Shown: positions 1-9,714, numbered from the stretch's first letter. The stretch is 14,648 bases of DNA from Chrysochromulina tobinii (GCA_001275005.1 JWZX01001134.1:1-14648), one strand, 5' to 3'. Made by a program: numbers and translations. The notes: a model not told the origin generated them from the sequence alone.

Positions 1-35
1 AACGTGTTTAGGCTTTACTAACGACCCGCATTCAT

Positions 36-2246
36 TCATTTGTCGGAAAGCGACGCGCTTGGTTTCACCCTGGCATGCAACACGTCCGAGAAGTGTTCCG
101 CCGTCCGCTCTGTGACAATGAGTTCGGGCTGGGGCAGGCGAGCAGTGATGTCCTGGAGCCGCACACACATTGCCAGCTGGTAGCCCGAGAGTAAAATACC
201 TGCACGCTTGGCCACCATGGGCACGTTGCTGCCTCTCTTGCCCTCACCCTCGACGATTCGGATCATGATCTCATCGTTCAATACTAGATTACCTTCCTTG
301 TCCGTGGCAATAGTTTTAGCTTGTGCGCGAGCGCTTCCATCCATTCGGGAGGGCGGGATGGTCAACTCACACTTGGTGCGAATGCCGTGCCAGGTGATGG
401 TGCGCACCTGCCCAAGATACGTGAACTCAAGCCGCGCCCCCCTCCAGAGGTAAAGCACCTTGGAGAGGGCCACCCGGTCGCTCATCCCCCACTCGGAGTT
501 CTCCATGAGCTCGAGTTCATGCTCGATGGTTGGGAGCGTCGGGCATGCATGCAGCCGGAGCGTTGCCGGCGTGTCGCGCAGCACCTGCTCGCATGCAAAG
601 AGGTGTAGGCGCACCGCCGTCACCTCGTCTAAGCTCGGATCCGACATCACACAAAAGTGGCCCGAGTAGGGTACCTCGATGTGCACCCGATCGGCCTCAA
701 AGTGACATGCCGCTCGGCCTGTCGAGGCCGCGCGCTCGACAGCCGAGGCATCGCGCAGATCGACTCGCTCCCACTTCTCCGAGCCGAGCGGCGCTCCGAG
801 GACGACGCACGTGGACCCCGCGGACGCGGGCTCGAAGCAGTGCGGGATGATGAGCGTCAGCGGCTTTTCAAAGGGAACTCGTGATGCAGAAGGATTGGGG
901 AAGGGACCAACGCCATCATCATGGGCAGGGTAGACAATCTGCACGATCTCAGACTGATAGTGCACGAAGGGTTGGGAAGATTGGTCCTGTGCATCGTTCA
1001 TACCCTCAAGCAGGTACGAAACGGAGCTCGGGGCGAATGTCTTCAGAGCAATCTTGCAATGGGAGGATGCCGCTGGGTTCTGCTCCTCCCGCAAGGTGGT
1101 GCTCCCCACGAGCGCACCATGAGGGATCTCGACCTGCAGCCCAAGTTTGCCCATATTGAGGCGAGAGCCGCGGCCGCGGCCGTTCCCAAGATCTGCAACC
1201 CCCGGCACGAGCATCGGAGGGAACACCGCCTCCGTCGCCCGCTCCGCGATCAGCCCATGCAGGTTGCGCATGTTGGTCTTTTCAAGCAACAAATTTCGCA
1301 TCCATGGCACCATCTCCCCGACGTACTGCACAAAATGCGGCAGTGACACGCCACCCTCGTCGTCACCGTGGCCTCCCGGCAGCCTCGCCAGCCGCGCGAG
1401 CTCCACATCCACGAATCGCTCGATCAGCTGCTCGCTGCAGTCCAACTCATCGAGGCGAAGGTCCCTGTGCAACCGCAGCAGCTCTAGGTGCTCAATCCTG
1501 CCGTTACCGTTCACGTCATACATATCGAAGAGGAAACGGGCCATGCGTGCCGACTGCTCCACCTGAAGCGGGCCACGCTCCCAGCCCACGTGAATGTCCC
1601 ACGGCTGTAAGCACCACGCGCAGGTCTTGTGCAGCGAAAAGGTCTCGCCGTTCATGAGCTCCGACACCTCGCCAACCAGCGTGATGCCGAAGAGCTTGCG
1701 GTTGCCAAGTGCGTCGCCGATGCGTGCTTCAATTACCGATATTAGCTCGAGGAACCGGATGGATTCCACCACGTCCAACATATAGAAGCGGCGCTCGTGC
1801 TCGTCCTCGCTGTGCACTCGACTGTGCACGGTCACACGAATGGTGACGTGCGCCATGGTCGAGTACATCATCTTGCGTGCATGATACTCCGCGTCGAGCT
1901 TCGCAGCGGCGCGTTTGTCAGCAGCGAGGATCGCACTCCTCACCGGGAGTGCAATCTCATCCTGCGACGACTCGTCGTACGAGCTGGGTGCTAGGAGCGT
2001 CTCGAAAGAGGATTTCTCAATTTGCGACGGGTGGTTCTTTTTGGAGAGACGAAATGTGCTGCCCTTGGTGAGACGAGACGACATTGTGCGCTCCGCCTGG
2101 GGGTCCACCAAAGCCTCCACCTTGTCCTCGACCAGTGCCGCAGCTTGTAGCTGGGCACGAGTTGCCGTAAGGGACCCTGTGCTCATATATAAATTGGTCT
2201 CGTAGAACATTGCGAATAATTTTGTTCTGTTTTGTTTCGCTTGCAT
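36..2246 (-). CDS. EF-hand protein with ZU5-like and UPA-like domains
   Basis: Intronless reading frame of 736 residues. Residues 1-130 are polar and probably disordered. Residues 131-220 are an unassigned beta-rich segment. Residues 244-255 form a canonical EF-hand loop (DVNGNGRIEHLE: Asp at 1, Asn at 3 and 5, Glu at 12) that should bind calcium. A degenerate partner hand lies near 291-309. Residues about 365-535 resemble a ZU5 domain: an IPHGAL turn at 374-379, the strand KPLTLIIPHC at 461-470, and a terminal YSGHFCVM. Residues about 543-645 resemble the UPA domain that follows ZU5 in UNC5, ankyrin and PIDD proteins (VRLHLF, then DTPATLRLH, then a VRTITWHGI strand). No signal peptide or membrane segment is visible, so it is probably cytosolic or cortical and calcium-responsive. 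The start is uncertain: the first 20 codons are AT-rich, and Met21 (position 2186), just after a TATATA-like run, is a credible alternative. The EF-hand is certain, ZU5 probable and UPA tentative. Divergent from the hydrolase gene. Confidence 0.85.
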   Translation of the reverse strand: MQAKQNRTKLFAMFYETNLYMSTGSLTATRAQLQAAALVEDKVEALVDPQAERTMSSRLTKGSTFRLSKKNHPSQIEKSSFETLLAPSSYDESSQDEIALPVRSAILAADKRAAAKLDAEYHARKMMYSTMAHVTIRVTVHSRVHSEDEHERRFYMLDVVESIRFLELISVIEARIGDALGNRKLFGITLVGEVSELMNGETFSLHKTCAWCLQPWDIHVGWERGPLQVEQSARMARFLFDMYDVNGNGRIEHLELLRLHRDLRLDELDCSEQLIERFVDVELARLARLPGGHGDDEGGVSLPHFVQYVGEMVPWMRNLLLEKTNMRNLHGLIAERATEAVFPPMLVPGVADLGNGRGRGSRLNMGKLGLQVEIPHGALVGSTTLREEQNPAASSHCKIALKTFAPSSVSYLLEGMNDAQDQSSQPFVHYQSEIVQIVYPAHDDGVGPFPNPSASRVPFEKPLTLIIPHCFEPASAGSTCVVLGAPLGSEKWERVDLRDASAVERAASTGRAACHFEADRVHIEVPYSGHFCVMSDPSLDEVTAVRLHLFACEQVLRDTPATLRLHACPTLPTIEHELELMENSEWGMSDRVALSKVLYLWRGARLEFTYLGQVRTITWHGIRTKCELTIPPSRMDGSARAQAKTIATDKEGNLVLNDEIMIRIVEGEGKRGSNVPMVAKRAGILLSGYQLAMCVRLQDITARLPQPELIVTERTAEHFSDVLHARVKPSASLSDK

Positions 2247-2404
2247 GTAGATTCACGAACGGCTTAGTGTACTTGTAGTCCTTAACCGTTCATGGTCGGG
2301 CTTCATTCAGGTCCCAAGCTCACAAGTACATTTCGCTGTTGTACTTTGTAACCGTCGTCGATGATTCCGCTTCACCAAAGGGATCAAAGATTCTTCCGCA
2401 AGAA
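2247..2404. promoter_or_regulatory. Divergent intergenic region with interlocked inverted repeats
   Basis: These 158 bp separate two start codons pointing away from each other, so promoters for both genes probably lie here. A perfect 9-bp inverted repeat is visible, TGTACTTGT at 2268-2276 and ACAAGTACA at 2322-2330. A second one, GAACGG at 2257-2262 and CCGTTC at 2286-2291, is interlocked with it. The repeats are seen directly; a role as transcription-factor sites is inference. Confidence 0.45.
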
Positions 2405-3331
2405 ATGGTGTTGGCGGTGCTTATCATGCCGGCCGTGCTCGGCGCCCAGCTCGCGACCGTTAGACAACCAGTGCGGCTGCACACGATCAACGTCGGTAGT
2501 CGTGCGCTGACGACGGAACCGGCCATCGTAGTGCTGCACGGGCTACTTGGCAGTGGGAGCAACTTTGCAACATGGGCCAAAGCGCTGGCCAACTCATGCG
2601 ATGCGGAGGGCAAACCACGGCGAGTCCTGTTGGCCGACTTGCGCAACCACGGCGAGTCGGCGCATCGCAACGAGATGGACTTCAATGACATGGCGTCAGA
2701 TGTTGTCCACATGCTCAATGAGGAGGGCATCGATCGTGCTGTGCTCTTTGGGCACTCAATTGGTGGCAAGGTGGCGATGGCTACGGCTTTACTTCATCGA
2801 GAGCGTGTCGAGCGCCTGTGCGTGATTGACATCGCACCCACCACCTATGAAGAATCGGAGGAGCAGTGGGCCTCCGTAGTCAGCGTGGTGTCCGCGATGC
2901 GTTCAGTGAACCTGGGCATTTGTGCCACGAAGAAGGACGTCGACCTGCAGCTCGCACGCAGCGTCAGCGATCCAAGCCTTCGCGCCTTTGTTCTAACAAA
3001 CTTGCTACGCACGCCGACTCTTGCTGGAGGCAACATATTCAGCTGGCGTGTCAATCTGGCGTCGATTGAGAGCTCCTTGTCCGTCCTTGCTGGCTGGAAG
3101 GTTGAGAGCGCGGACGGCTCTCCATACTCGGGCAACACGCTCTTCATCGCGGGCGGCAAGTCGCGGTTCTTGCGGTCCAGCCACCTTCCGGCAATTCAGA
3201 CCAGTTTCGAGCGCTTTTCGCTTTCAACCATTCGCAGCGCAGCACATTGGGTCCACGCAGACGAGCCCGAGGCACTTCTCGTCATCGCGTCCAACTTCCT
3301 CGCTGCGCCTGCGCCCTCTTCGGAAAATTAG
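2405..3331 (+). CDS. ABHD11/YbfF-type alpha/beta hydrolase
   Basis: Intronless, 308 residues from the first in-frame ATG at 2405; the frame is open upstream to a TTG at 2339 but has no earlier ATG. It is an alpha/beta-hydrolase, probably a carboxylester or thioester hydrolase. The oxyanion-hole strand reads VVLHGLLGSGSNF (42-54). The family signature DLRNHGES lies at 78-85. The nucleophile elbow is FGHSIGG with Ser118. The acid follows in VIDIAPTTY (Asp142), and the catalytic His281 lies in AAHWVHADEP. All three triad positions are intact, and the length suits the ABHD11/YbfF group (about 250-310 residues). The first 17 residues are hydrophobic (MVLAVLIMPAVLGAQLA), so they may be a signal peptide or an organelle-targeting segment; animal ABHD11 is mitochondrial, but location here is not settled. 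The substrate cannot be read from sequence. Confidence 0.9.
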   Translation: MVLAVLIMPAVLGAQLATVRQPVRLHTINVGSRALTTEPAIVVLHGLLGSGSNFATWAKALANSCDAEGKPRRVLLADLRNHGESAHRNEMDFNDMASDVVHMLNEEGIDRAVLFGHSIGGKVAMATALLHRERVERLCVIDIAPTTYEESEEQWASVVSVVSAMRSVNLGICATKKDVDLQLARSVSDPSLRAFVLTNLLRTPTLAGGNIFSWRVNLASIESSLSVLAGWKVESADGSPYSGNTLFIAGGKSRFLRSSHLPAIQTSFERFSLSTIRSAAHWVHADEPEALLVIASNFLAAPAPSSEN

Positions 3332-3354
3332 ATGGTGATTGAACACGTGTGATA

Positions 3355-3384
3355 TGACACGATAGTAAAGTGTCAAGCTGACAC
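3355..3384 (+). other. Competing stem-loops downstream of the hydrolase
   Basis: The hexamer TGACAC occurs at 3355-3360 and again at 3379-3384. Its exact complement GTGTCA lies between them at 3370-3375. The central element can pair with either flank, with a 9-nt or a 3-nt loop, so the two hairpins exclude each other. It starts 23 bases after the hydrolase stop codon and would lie in its 3' untranslated region. A 5-bp hairpin (GCCGA/TCGGC) follows at 3424-3439. Any role in 3' processing or stability is inference. Confidence 0.35.
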
Positions 3385-3574
3385 AAGCTTATGTATTGTT
3401 GAGCTATGCTATGTAGGACGGACGCCGAAAGGAATCGGCCACGCGCCGCTCACACGCGACCCGCCTCGAGCGCCCTGAACGGAAACACGAGTCGTCATCG
3501 TGTTCGCACTGCTGCATACCCAGTTTGGGTATGCATCTCGATTGTACTTGCATTTGTTTCGGAAAAATGAGATT

Positions 3575-3847
3575 TCAAGTCCCGGTATCCAACCCGCTCA
3601 AATTGTGTGCATGCCGTGCTGACAAAGACGCAGCTGGCAATGCGCTGCTCACCGCCGCAACGGCTGCTGATGCGGCTGAGCCCAGCCGCACCAGCGCTAC
3701 AATGGAGAGGAGAAGCGCAGCGCCGATGGTGATATATGCGAGCGCCCTGTGGCCGCCTTGTCCCGTCACTGCGTGCGGACCGTTGACGTAGAATTTGGTG
3801 CCAGAGGACCCAATGAATTTGGTGCCAGAGGAACCAATGCCCGACAT
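3575..3847 (-). CDS. Candidate small one-pass membrane protein (weak)
   Basis: Ninety-residue ATG-initiated frame in an otherwise gene-free stretch (3332-3983). It begins with an 8-residue tandem repeat (GSSGTKFI then GSSGTKFY, residues 5-20). A clear hydrophobic segment follows at about 36-53 (ALAYITIGAALLLSIVAL), then an Ala/Ser-rich tail. No known family is recognised. Support is limited to a plausible transmembrane helix, an in-frame repeat unit and a location free of other genes. It could be an exon of a spliced gene or chance. The opposite-strand frame at 3525-3791 looks like a shadow. Confidence 0.3.
   Translation of the reverse strand: MSGIGSSGTKFIGSSGTKFYVNGPHAVTGQGGHRALAYITIGAALLLSIVALVRLGSAASAAVAAVSSALPAASLSARHAHNLSGLDTGT
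3791..3838. repeat. 24-bp tandem duplication, two copies
   Basis: Two adjacent 24-bp units, each beginning GAATTTGGTGCCAGAGGA, differ at a single base (CCCAAT versus ACCAAT at the end). The unit length is a multiple of three and reads as an 8-residue repeat in the minus-strand candidate gene. Coordinates may be off by one base. Confidence 0.75.
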
Positions 3848-3983
3848 TGCCTTTTCTGCATGTGAATTTGCGAGAGAGACTTGTGATCACCACTCCATCG
3901 AGCAGGCGACTACAATCCTTCTCTCTTGATGCTCGAAGCCTTTCTGTCAGTAGCGCCCACGAGAACGCCCTCCTTGGCTCTAC

Positions 3984-6900
3984 ATGCTAGCCCTTCGACG
4001 AGTGGCCGGCCTCTGGGGCCGGCCAAGGTGCCTGTTTTTGCTGATGCTCGTCTTAAACGCTGCGCGTGCTCACTGGCACGAGAGGTGGGAGTACGGCGCG
4101 CTGCACAATTACCCATGGTACGGTCAGGATTGGGTGCATTCCGTCACCGACTTCTACTGTGATGACACGTGCGAGGATCGGCTCATGCTCGCGACGACCA
4201 TCGACCGTGAATTCAAGGCGCTCGTCGATATCTTTAACCAGACGACGGGCGGACCTCGTGATGTTTACCGTGGCGCCTTCGAGGGCCACAATCACACAAT
4301 CGCTGCACTTGGCATGGCAGCAAGGCGTGCGGCAAGCCTCAACCAATGGAAGCGAATGGACGGGTGGGAGACCATCCTCACCGCGCACACCTCGACCTCT
4401 GCACTCTGCACGGCGCTCAAACTCGAGGGCAACGTCAGTTTCACGCGCGAATTCTGCTACGAGACCATCAACGCTTCAAGCCAGGGACCACTTTTTCCAA
4501 ACCCTCGCTGGTCGATCATCGAAGATTGTTGCCTGAAGTTCAATCGGACGATCGGGCATGGACTCAGCGCCTTCTTCTGGACAGATGAGTATGCTGAAGC
4601 GCCCACCTGCGCCATGAACGGCGTTGTACCGCGCGATCCCGCAGGTTATCTTATACCTCCGCTTGGCTGCAAGATGGTCTACGGAATGGGGCTCGTCGTC
4701 GGCCGCTACGGCCGCATCTTGCGCACCGAAGACGGCGGCCACAACTGGGAAAACGTCGCATCGCCCACAACGGCGCATTTGCACAGCATCTCGATGAATG
4801 TGGAGAACACAAAAGTGTGCGACCGTGCTTTGCACGTGGCTAGGCCACTGACGTTGCCGTCTAGTTTTCCATGCTCCCTGCTCGTTCTTCACTCCTGCTG
4901 ACTCGTTCTTGCTCCGCACGTGCATGGCAGTCGGGTCCTCGCAACAACTATGACCCCAACGAGGACACAGCGTGGGCAGTCGGGGAAGCGGGCACCATTT
5001 TGCAAACCGACGATCGAGGACGGAGTTGGCGAGATATCACGAATGATGTGATTAGCTCACTGGGTACCAACTTGCTGCTCAACGGCCGGCGCCTGAACAC
5101 CATAACTCTGCGCTCCGTGAAGCACCATAGGACAGGCCAACAAGTACAGCCACTCGGCGGCATCGGAGTGAGTCGGCCTGCCATTCGGGTGCTCGTCGTG
5201 GGAGACGAGAACACGATCCTGCGCTACGAGCCATGCGCTGTGACGAGTGGCGCCGAACAAACTTGCTACGGGCAGTCCTTTCGATGGATCGACATGTCGA
5301 TCAGCTACTACGAGGACTATTATGGTGATCTGTACGACGTGCACTTCTTCAATCCGGTTCAACCGACACAAAACCCCAAACCGCCCCTTGCCTATGCTGT
5401 CGGGAAGTTCCGCGGTCGCGATGGCAGTGCATTCGCATATACGCGGCTCAACAGCCAGTATGGCCAGCTCGTCGTGCTGCGTCTTACAGCGCACGGACAA
5501 GTGCAGCCGCAGAATTCCCCACATGGCTGGTCGAGCAGGGCGTCGCACACGTGCATCGACGCCAACGGCTACGGGTGCTGGACCATCGTGACACCTGGAT
5601 GGACTGAAGGACTTACCTACGAGCAAGGCTTTGACCAGAATACGGACGATCCTCCGACATGCTGTTCAACGGCACGCTGCTATTACCCCGAAGACTTCAT
5701 CAGCTGCTTCCCGTGGCCCAGCGGCGCGCTCGCCGTCAGGGATCGGGCGCTCCGTGCGATCAAGTGCAGGCGCGCAGATAACGCAAAAGACGGCAATGAC
5801 CTGTGCGTGGTTGTGGGCGACCGCGGAGGGGTGTACGTCACCAGCGTCGGCTTCTCGTACAACTCCCAAACGAGCGACGAGACTCGCCAGCTCTGGACGG
5901 ATTTCACGCGCCATGGCGCCGCGGCCACGGCCAACCGATCCTCCAACCTTCTCACGGTGTCGCGAATCAACTGGGACGACGGGCAGCTGCGAGCGGCCAT
6001 CTTTGGAGGGACAGGCGGCGTGGTGCTTCACGTCGTGCCGGATCTGGTGAATGATTTCCTCGTCCTCGAGATTCAGGAGACTAACACCATCGATGACATC
6101 ATGTACATCGCTGAGACCGATCGGACGGCATCGAACGACGAGTTGCCCGACAACTACGCACTCGTTCTCGGTAGCCAGTTCTACGACGAGTACAACGTCA
6201 CGTACAACACAACTGCGCTCATCCTCGATCCCGAGGGTACCGTGAGGATCGGTGGCCGCAATTTCTCGATCGGCATCGTTGAGCAGAATGATCGCCATCC
6301 CCCTCGGTGGAGCTCCATCTTCCGGCCGCCCACCGATCCCAGGTGCCCTGGCAGCGCAGCAGCATCTGCGATTGATGAGTTCGGGTTCGTCGCGAGAGGC
6401 ATCTGTCCCGCATTCCCCAATCGGCGCACTGCGAGCAGTGGCCCAATTGCCAGGACCATAGGGGAGGCGCGCGGGTATCCTCCCGTTCTGCAAACCGGCC
6501 TGGAGATGATGAGCCGGTACTGTGTGTACGGATGGGCCAAGGGTAACCCAACGACGTGCATGGAGCCTTTTGCTTACGGCCCCACCATCGCGGAGAATCT
6601 GCAAGGCTTCCACGGTTCGCCAGTCTGGCAACCCGATCCATGCCAAGACTGGTGCCAAGCGTGGATCGTCGACCCGGACAAGAACACGAGTGTGCCGGTG
6701 GTCGACTGGACGGCCATTTCCGATCCATGTGAAGACGCATGGTTCGGCGTCACCTGCACTGAATCTGATGCGAGTTACGCCAATGGCCGCTGGGTGACAA
6801 GGTACTACTCCAACGCCGACGACTTGTGGAAGATGAGCGCGCGCAGCCAGTCCGAGGCCAGCAGCCGCGGAGTGCCGCTTGCCGGGTGGCGAAACATGTC

Positions 6901-9418
6901 CAGGGTAATGACGGTGACCGACTTGTGGCTCTATTCCAACGCGCTCGGTGGGCCGGTTCCCCTTTCGATCGCCAACCTGAGCTCGATCAAGTACCTTTCG
7001 TTCGGCGCAAACCACCTATATGGAGCTCTGCCTGAGGACGTGTGGCTCAACCTGACGGCGCTTGAGTACCTCTCATTTGCAAACAACAACCTGACCGGAG
7101 AGCTCCCGGCCTCGTTGGGCAACCTGACAACTCTTGAGGAGCTGCGTCTACATCAGAACTCCTTGTCGGGTGACATCCCTGAGAGCTTCGGTGATCTTTC
7201 CAGCATACGCTCACTCTCGCTGCACACGAACAACTTAACTGGCACGATTCCTCACTCCATGTGCAATCTGTCGCACTTGCAATACCTGTGGCTGCAAAAC
7301 AATCGTTTCACCGGCGCTCTGCCGTCAGAGGTCGACAAGCTGCAGAGCCTGCGCTACCTCTGGCTGTACACGAATTTGCTCGACGAGCCGCTGCCGGACT
7401 CCATGGGGCAACTCACGGCGCTATCGGTGCTCGATCTCTCGGACAACGTGATCCCAGGACGGATCCCAAACAGCCTCGGCAATATGGTGGGCCTGCGGCA
7501 GCTGCGGTTAGCGCGCAATCGATTGATGGCGGAGCTGCCCGACTCGCTCAGCTTTCTGCACTCACTCGAGGTACTCGATCTGCGTGGCAACCTCATCAGT
7601 GGGCCGCTCCCTGACTCGTTGGGAAATTTGAATCGACTGCGCTACGTGCATCTGCAAGACAACAGCTTCGAAGGCTCGATCCCTAGTGGTGCTGTCCACG
7701 GGCTGCGGGAGGTGCAGCGCATGGAGCTGCAAGGCAATCTGCTCTACGGGGAGCTCCCAGAGGAAGTGGGTGAAATGGTTTCTTTGCGCTTCCTAAACAT
7801 CTCGAGTCAACGAGGCACGATCCGCTTCAGCGGCCAACTTCCGCGGCGCATGACGTTGCTCAATACGCTCGCGGAGCTGCACATCGAGCACAACCAATTC
7901 GATGGCACGCTGCCGGAGCGCATCTGGCGGATGGAAAATCTCGAGCTCCTCACCGCTCATAACAACAAGCTCAAGGGTCCCATTCCACATGGCGTCGGTT
8001 ACCTCAAGAATCTGCGCGAGCTCCTTCTTTACAACAACGAAATCGATGGGACCGTGCCCGACACATTCGATGGAATGGCGTTCGCAACCCGCATCGCGCT
8101 TTACAACAACCGGCTGGAGGGGACACTGCCTCCCACGCTGGGTCACATGCCGCGACTCCGATTCTTCGATGTACGAAGATCAGGATCGTCGAACCGAGCG
8201 CCCCCCTATTGCACCTAAGAGCGTTTCTTGACACATCTAGACCCACCCTCGACCTGCTAGCCATACGAGCCCAGCGAGCTAGTTCTGCACGCACCGCTGA
8301 CGTGGTTGATCGATTGCTCATTGCCGCAGGCGCACAATAATCGCATTTCGGGCTCATTGCCGACGACCATCGGCCTGCTCGACGACCTCGAGCAGTTGGT
8401 GCTGCAACAGAATGCTCTGATAGGGCCGCTGCCGACAGAGATAGGCGAGATGCGCGCCATGCGCATCCTCGACATCTCGCGAAACAACCTCACGCACCCG
8501 GTGCCGAGTGAGCTCGGCAGGCTCAGCACACTCGAGCGCCTCAGCCTCAACGACAACGTTCCCGGTCTGCGTGGGTCAATCCCCACCACACTCGGCGGGC
8601 TCAACGCACGGACCGTCGAGCTCTCGAATAACGCACTCAATGGCGAGCTGCCCACCTTCCTGCAGACGTTTCAATCTGGCCGGTTGGTCCGAATCGCGGG
8701 CAACCCCTATTACTGTCCCCTTCCAACATGGTCGATCCCGACCATTTGGTCCATGAGTACGACGTCAGCCAACCAAGCGCCCCCTCCGCCGCTGAGCGCC
8801 TATGCGGGCATAGCGTGCAGGCACTGCCATGACGAAGACTACAACGCGGATGGCACGCTCAAGTACACGTTGCGGGACTTTAGAGGCAACGTTCTTCCTG
8901 ATTACACCCGGAGCTGCTCTGGCCACGGCATCTGCATCGACGGTGCTGTTTGCAACTGCGAACCAGCGTGGCGGCACGGCAGCTTCGATGATTGCTCGCA
9001 TCTTGCATGCCCAACCACGCCAGTGCTGCTTCCTAATGGTGAGACTATTCAGGCTGTCTGCAAGAATATTGGAACGTGCTATAATAGCGTATACATGTAC
9101 AACACGACGCAGGTCTCCACTCAGGGCGCGTGCTTCGACGGCCCATCAACCTTTTTTACGCCCGAGTCCTTCGTAGGCGAGGATTATGTGTCGCACTACG
9201 TTCAGTGCGCGCTCAACAAGGTGACGATCGCGCGTTGCCAATGCCCCGAAGGCACCGCTCAGCCAGATTGCCGAGCAATTGTGGTGGAGGACGCCCAGCT
9301 GACGGTGCTTTCGGCAGCGCCCAGGGCAACCACGACGCCGTCGCTGACAGCGTCCCTGCTCGCCTCTGGCCTCGCGCTGGCGGCAGCCGCTGGGCTGACG
9401 ATACAGCGTCGAATGTGA
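3984..9418 (+). CDS. Secreted/membrane propeller-LRR-EGF surface protein (3 exons)
   Basis: Spliced gene with exons 3984-4814, 4931-8170 and 8330-9418, giving 1719 residues. A signal peptide (1-29, ending NAARA) precedes a module with eight cysteines (C59, C63, C142, C158, C182, C183, C209, C229). From about 232 come propeller-type repeats with two Asp-boxes, TEDGGHNW (248-255) and TDDRGRSW (303-310), each after a VG-x-x-G-x-I strand as in Ycf48/HCF136 proteins. Further VVGD-type strands continue to about residue 650. An LRRNT-like motif (W870, DPC to C877, WFGVTC to C886) leads into about 22 plant-type LRRs of 24 residues (LxxLxLxxNxLxGxLPxxLGxLxx), about 938-1490. An EGF-like unit (SCSGHGIC to CNCEPAW, about 1551-1580) and more cysteines follow. 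The C-terminus is a hydrophobic helix (about 1697-1715) ending QRRM, so either a one-pass anchor with almost no cytoplasmic tail or a GPI-type signal. There is no kinase domain. Many NxS/T sites fit extracellular exposure. Probable role: surface recognition or adhesion; ligand unknown. Confidence 0.88.
4815..4930 (+). other. Intron 1 of the LRR gene (116 nt, GT-AG, phase 0)
   Basis: The open frame of exon 1 drifts into unrelated residues and stops at 4901, while the downstream frame resumes with a second Asp-box unit. A donor at 4815 (AAAA|GTGTGC) and an acceptor at 4929-4930 (GCATGGCAG|TCGGG), after a pyrimidine-rich run, join the two frames exactly. The junction reads NVENTK|SGPRNN and falls between two propeller repeats. 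The ATG at 4871 is inside the intron and is not a start. Confidence 0.85.
8171..8329 (+). other. Intron 2 of the LRR gene (159 nt, GT-AG, phase 0)
   Basis: Exon 2 would otherwise run past LRFFD into a non-LRR tail and stop at 8218. A donor at 8171 (TTCGAT|GTACGA) and an acceptor at 8328-8329 (TTGCCGCAG|GCGCAC) restore a perfect repeat, [16 protein letters not shown]. The intron therefore splits a single LRR unit (about the eighteenth) after its first strand. Confidence 0.9.
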
Positions 9419-9714
9419 GCTCGTGCGACACTCATTGAAGCTGAGTAAACTGTAGCTCCCCCATCAACTGGAAGCACCGCTTGCTTTAACCCGCTTGCGG
9501 TAAAGGAATCACTGCGAAATACAAATTCGTGCGCTCCTAATTAAGAGAGTCGAGAGGTGCTTACTGCGTAAGCCGCGTTTGGGAAAAAGCGTGAGCCGTG
9601 TGAGGGAATTGTGTTGCTGTCTCTCTCGAAACGCTTAGCTCGGCGCCTTTTTAGTTTGGAAACGAAAAATCCAAAAACATTTTGCTTTGGTTGCGAGCGG
9701 AAGCGCCCTTGCAG

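Noticed and set aside
2339-2404. Upstream extension of the hydrolase to a TTG
   Set aside because: A non-AUG start is unlikely in a eukaryotic nuclear gene, and the ATG at 2405 gives a sensible N-terminus.
4871-4930. ATG at 4871 as the start of a separate LRR gene
   Set aside because: It lies inside a GT-AG intron; splicing 4814 to 4931 joins two Asp-box repeats in frame, so this is one gene.
5666-7015. 449-aa open frame on the minus strand
   Set aside because: It is wholly antisense to exon 2 of the LRR gene, is rich in Arg/His/Pro with no domain, and is explained by that exon's codon bias.
9682-9714. Upstream extension of the 318-aa protein to a TTG
   Set aside because: It has no AUG; the ATG at 9715 begins a hydrophilic N-terminus of the expected kind.
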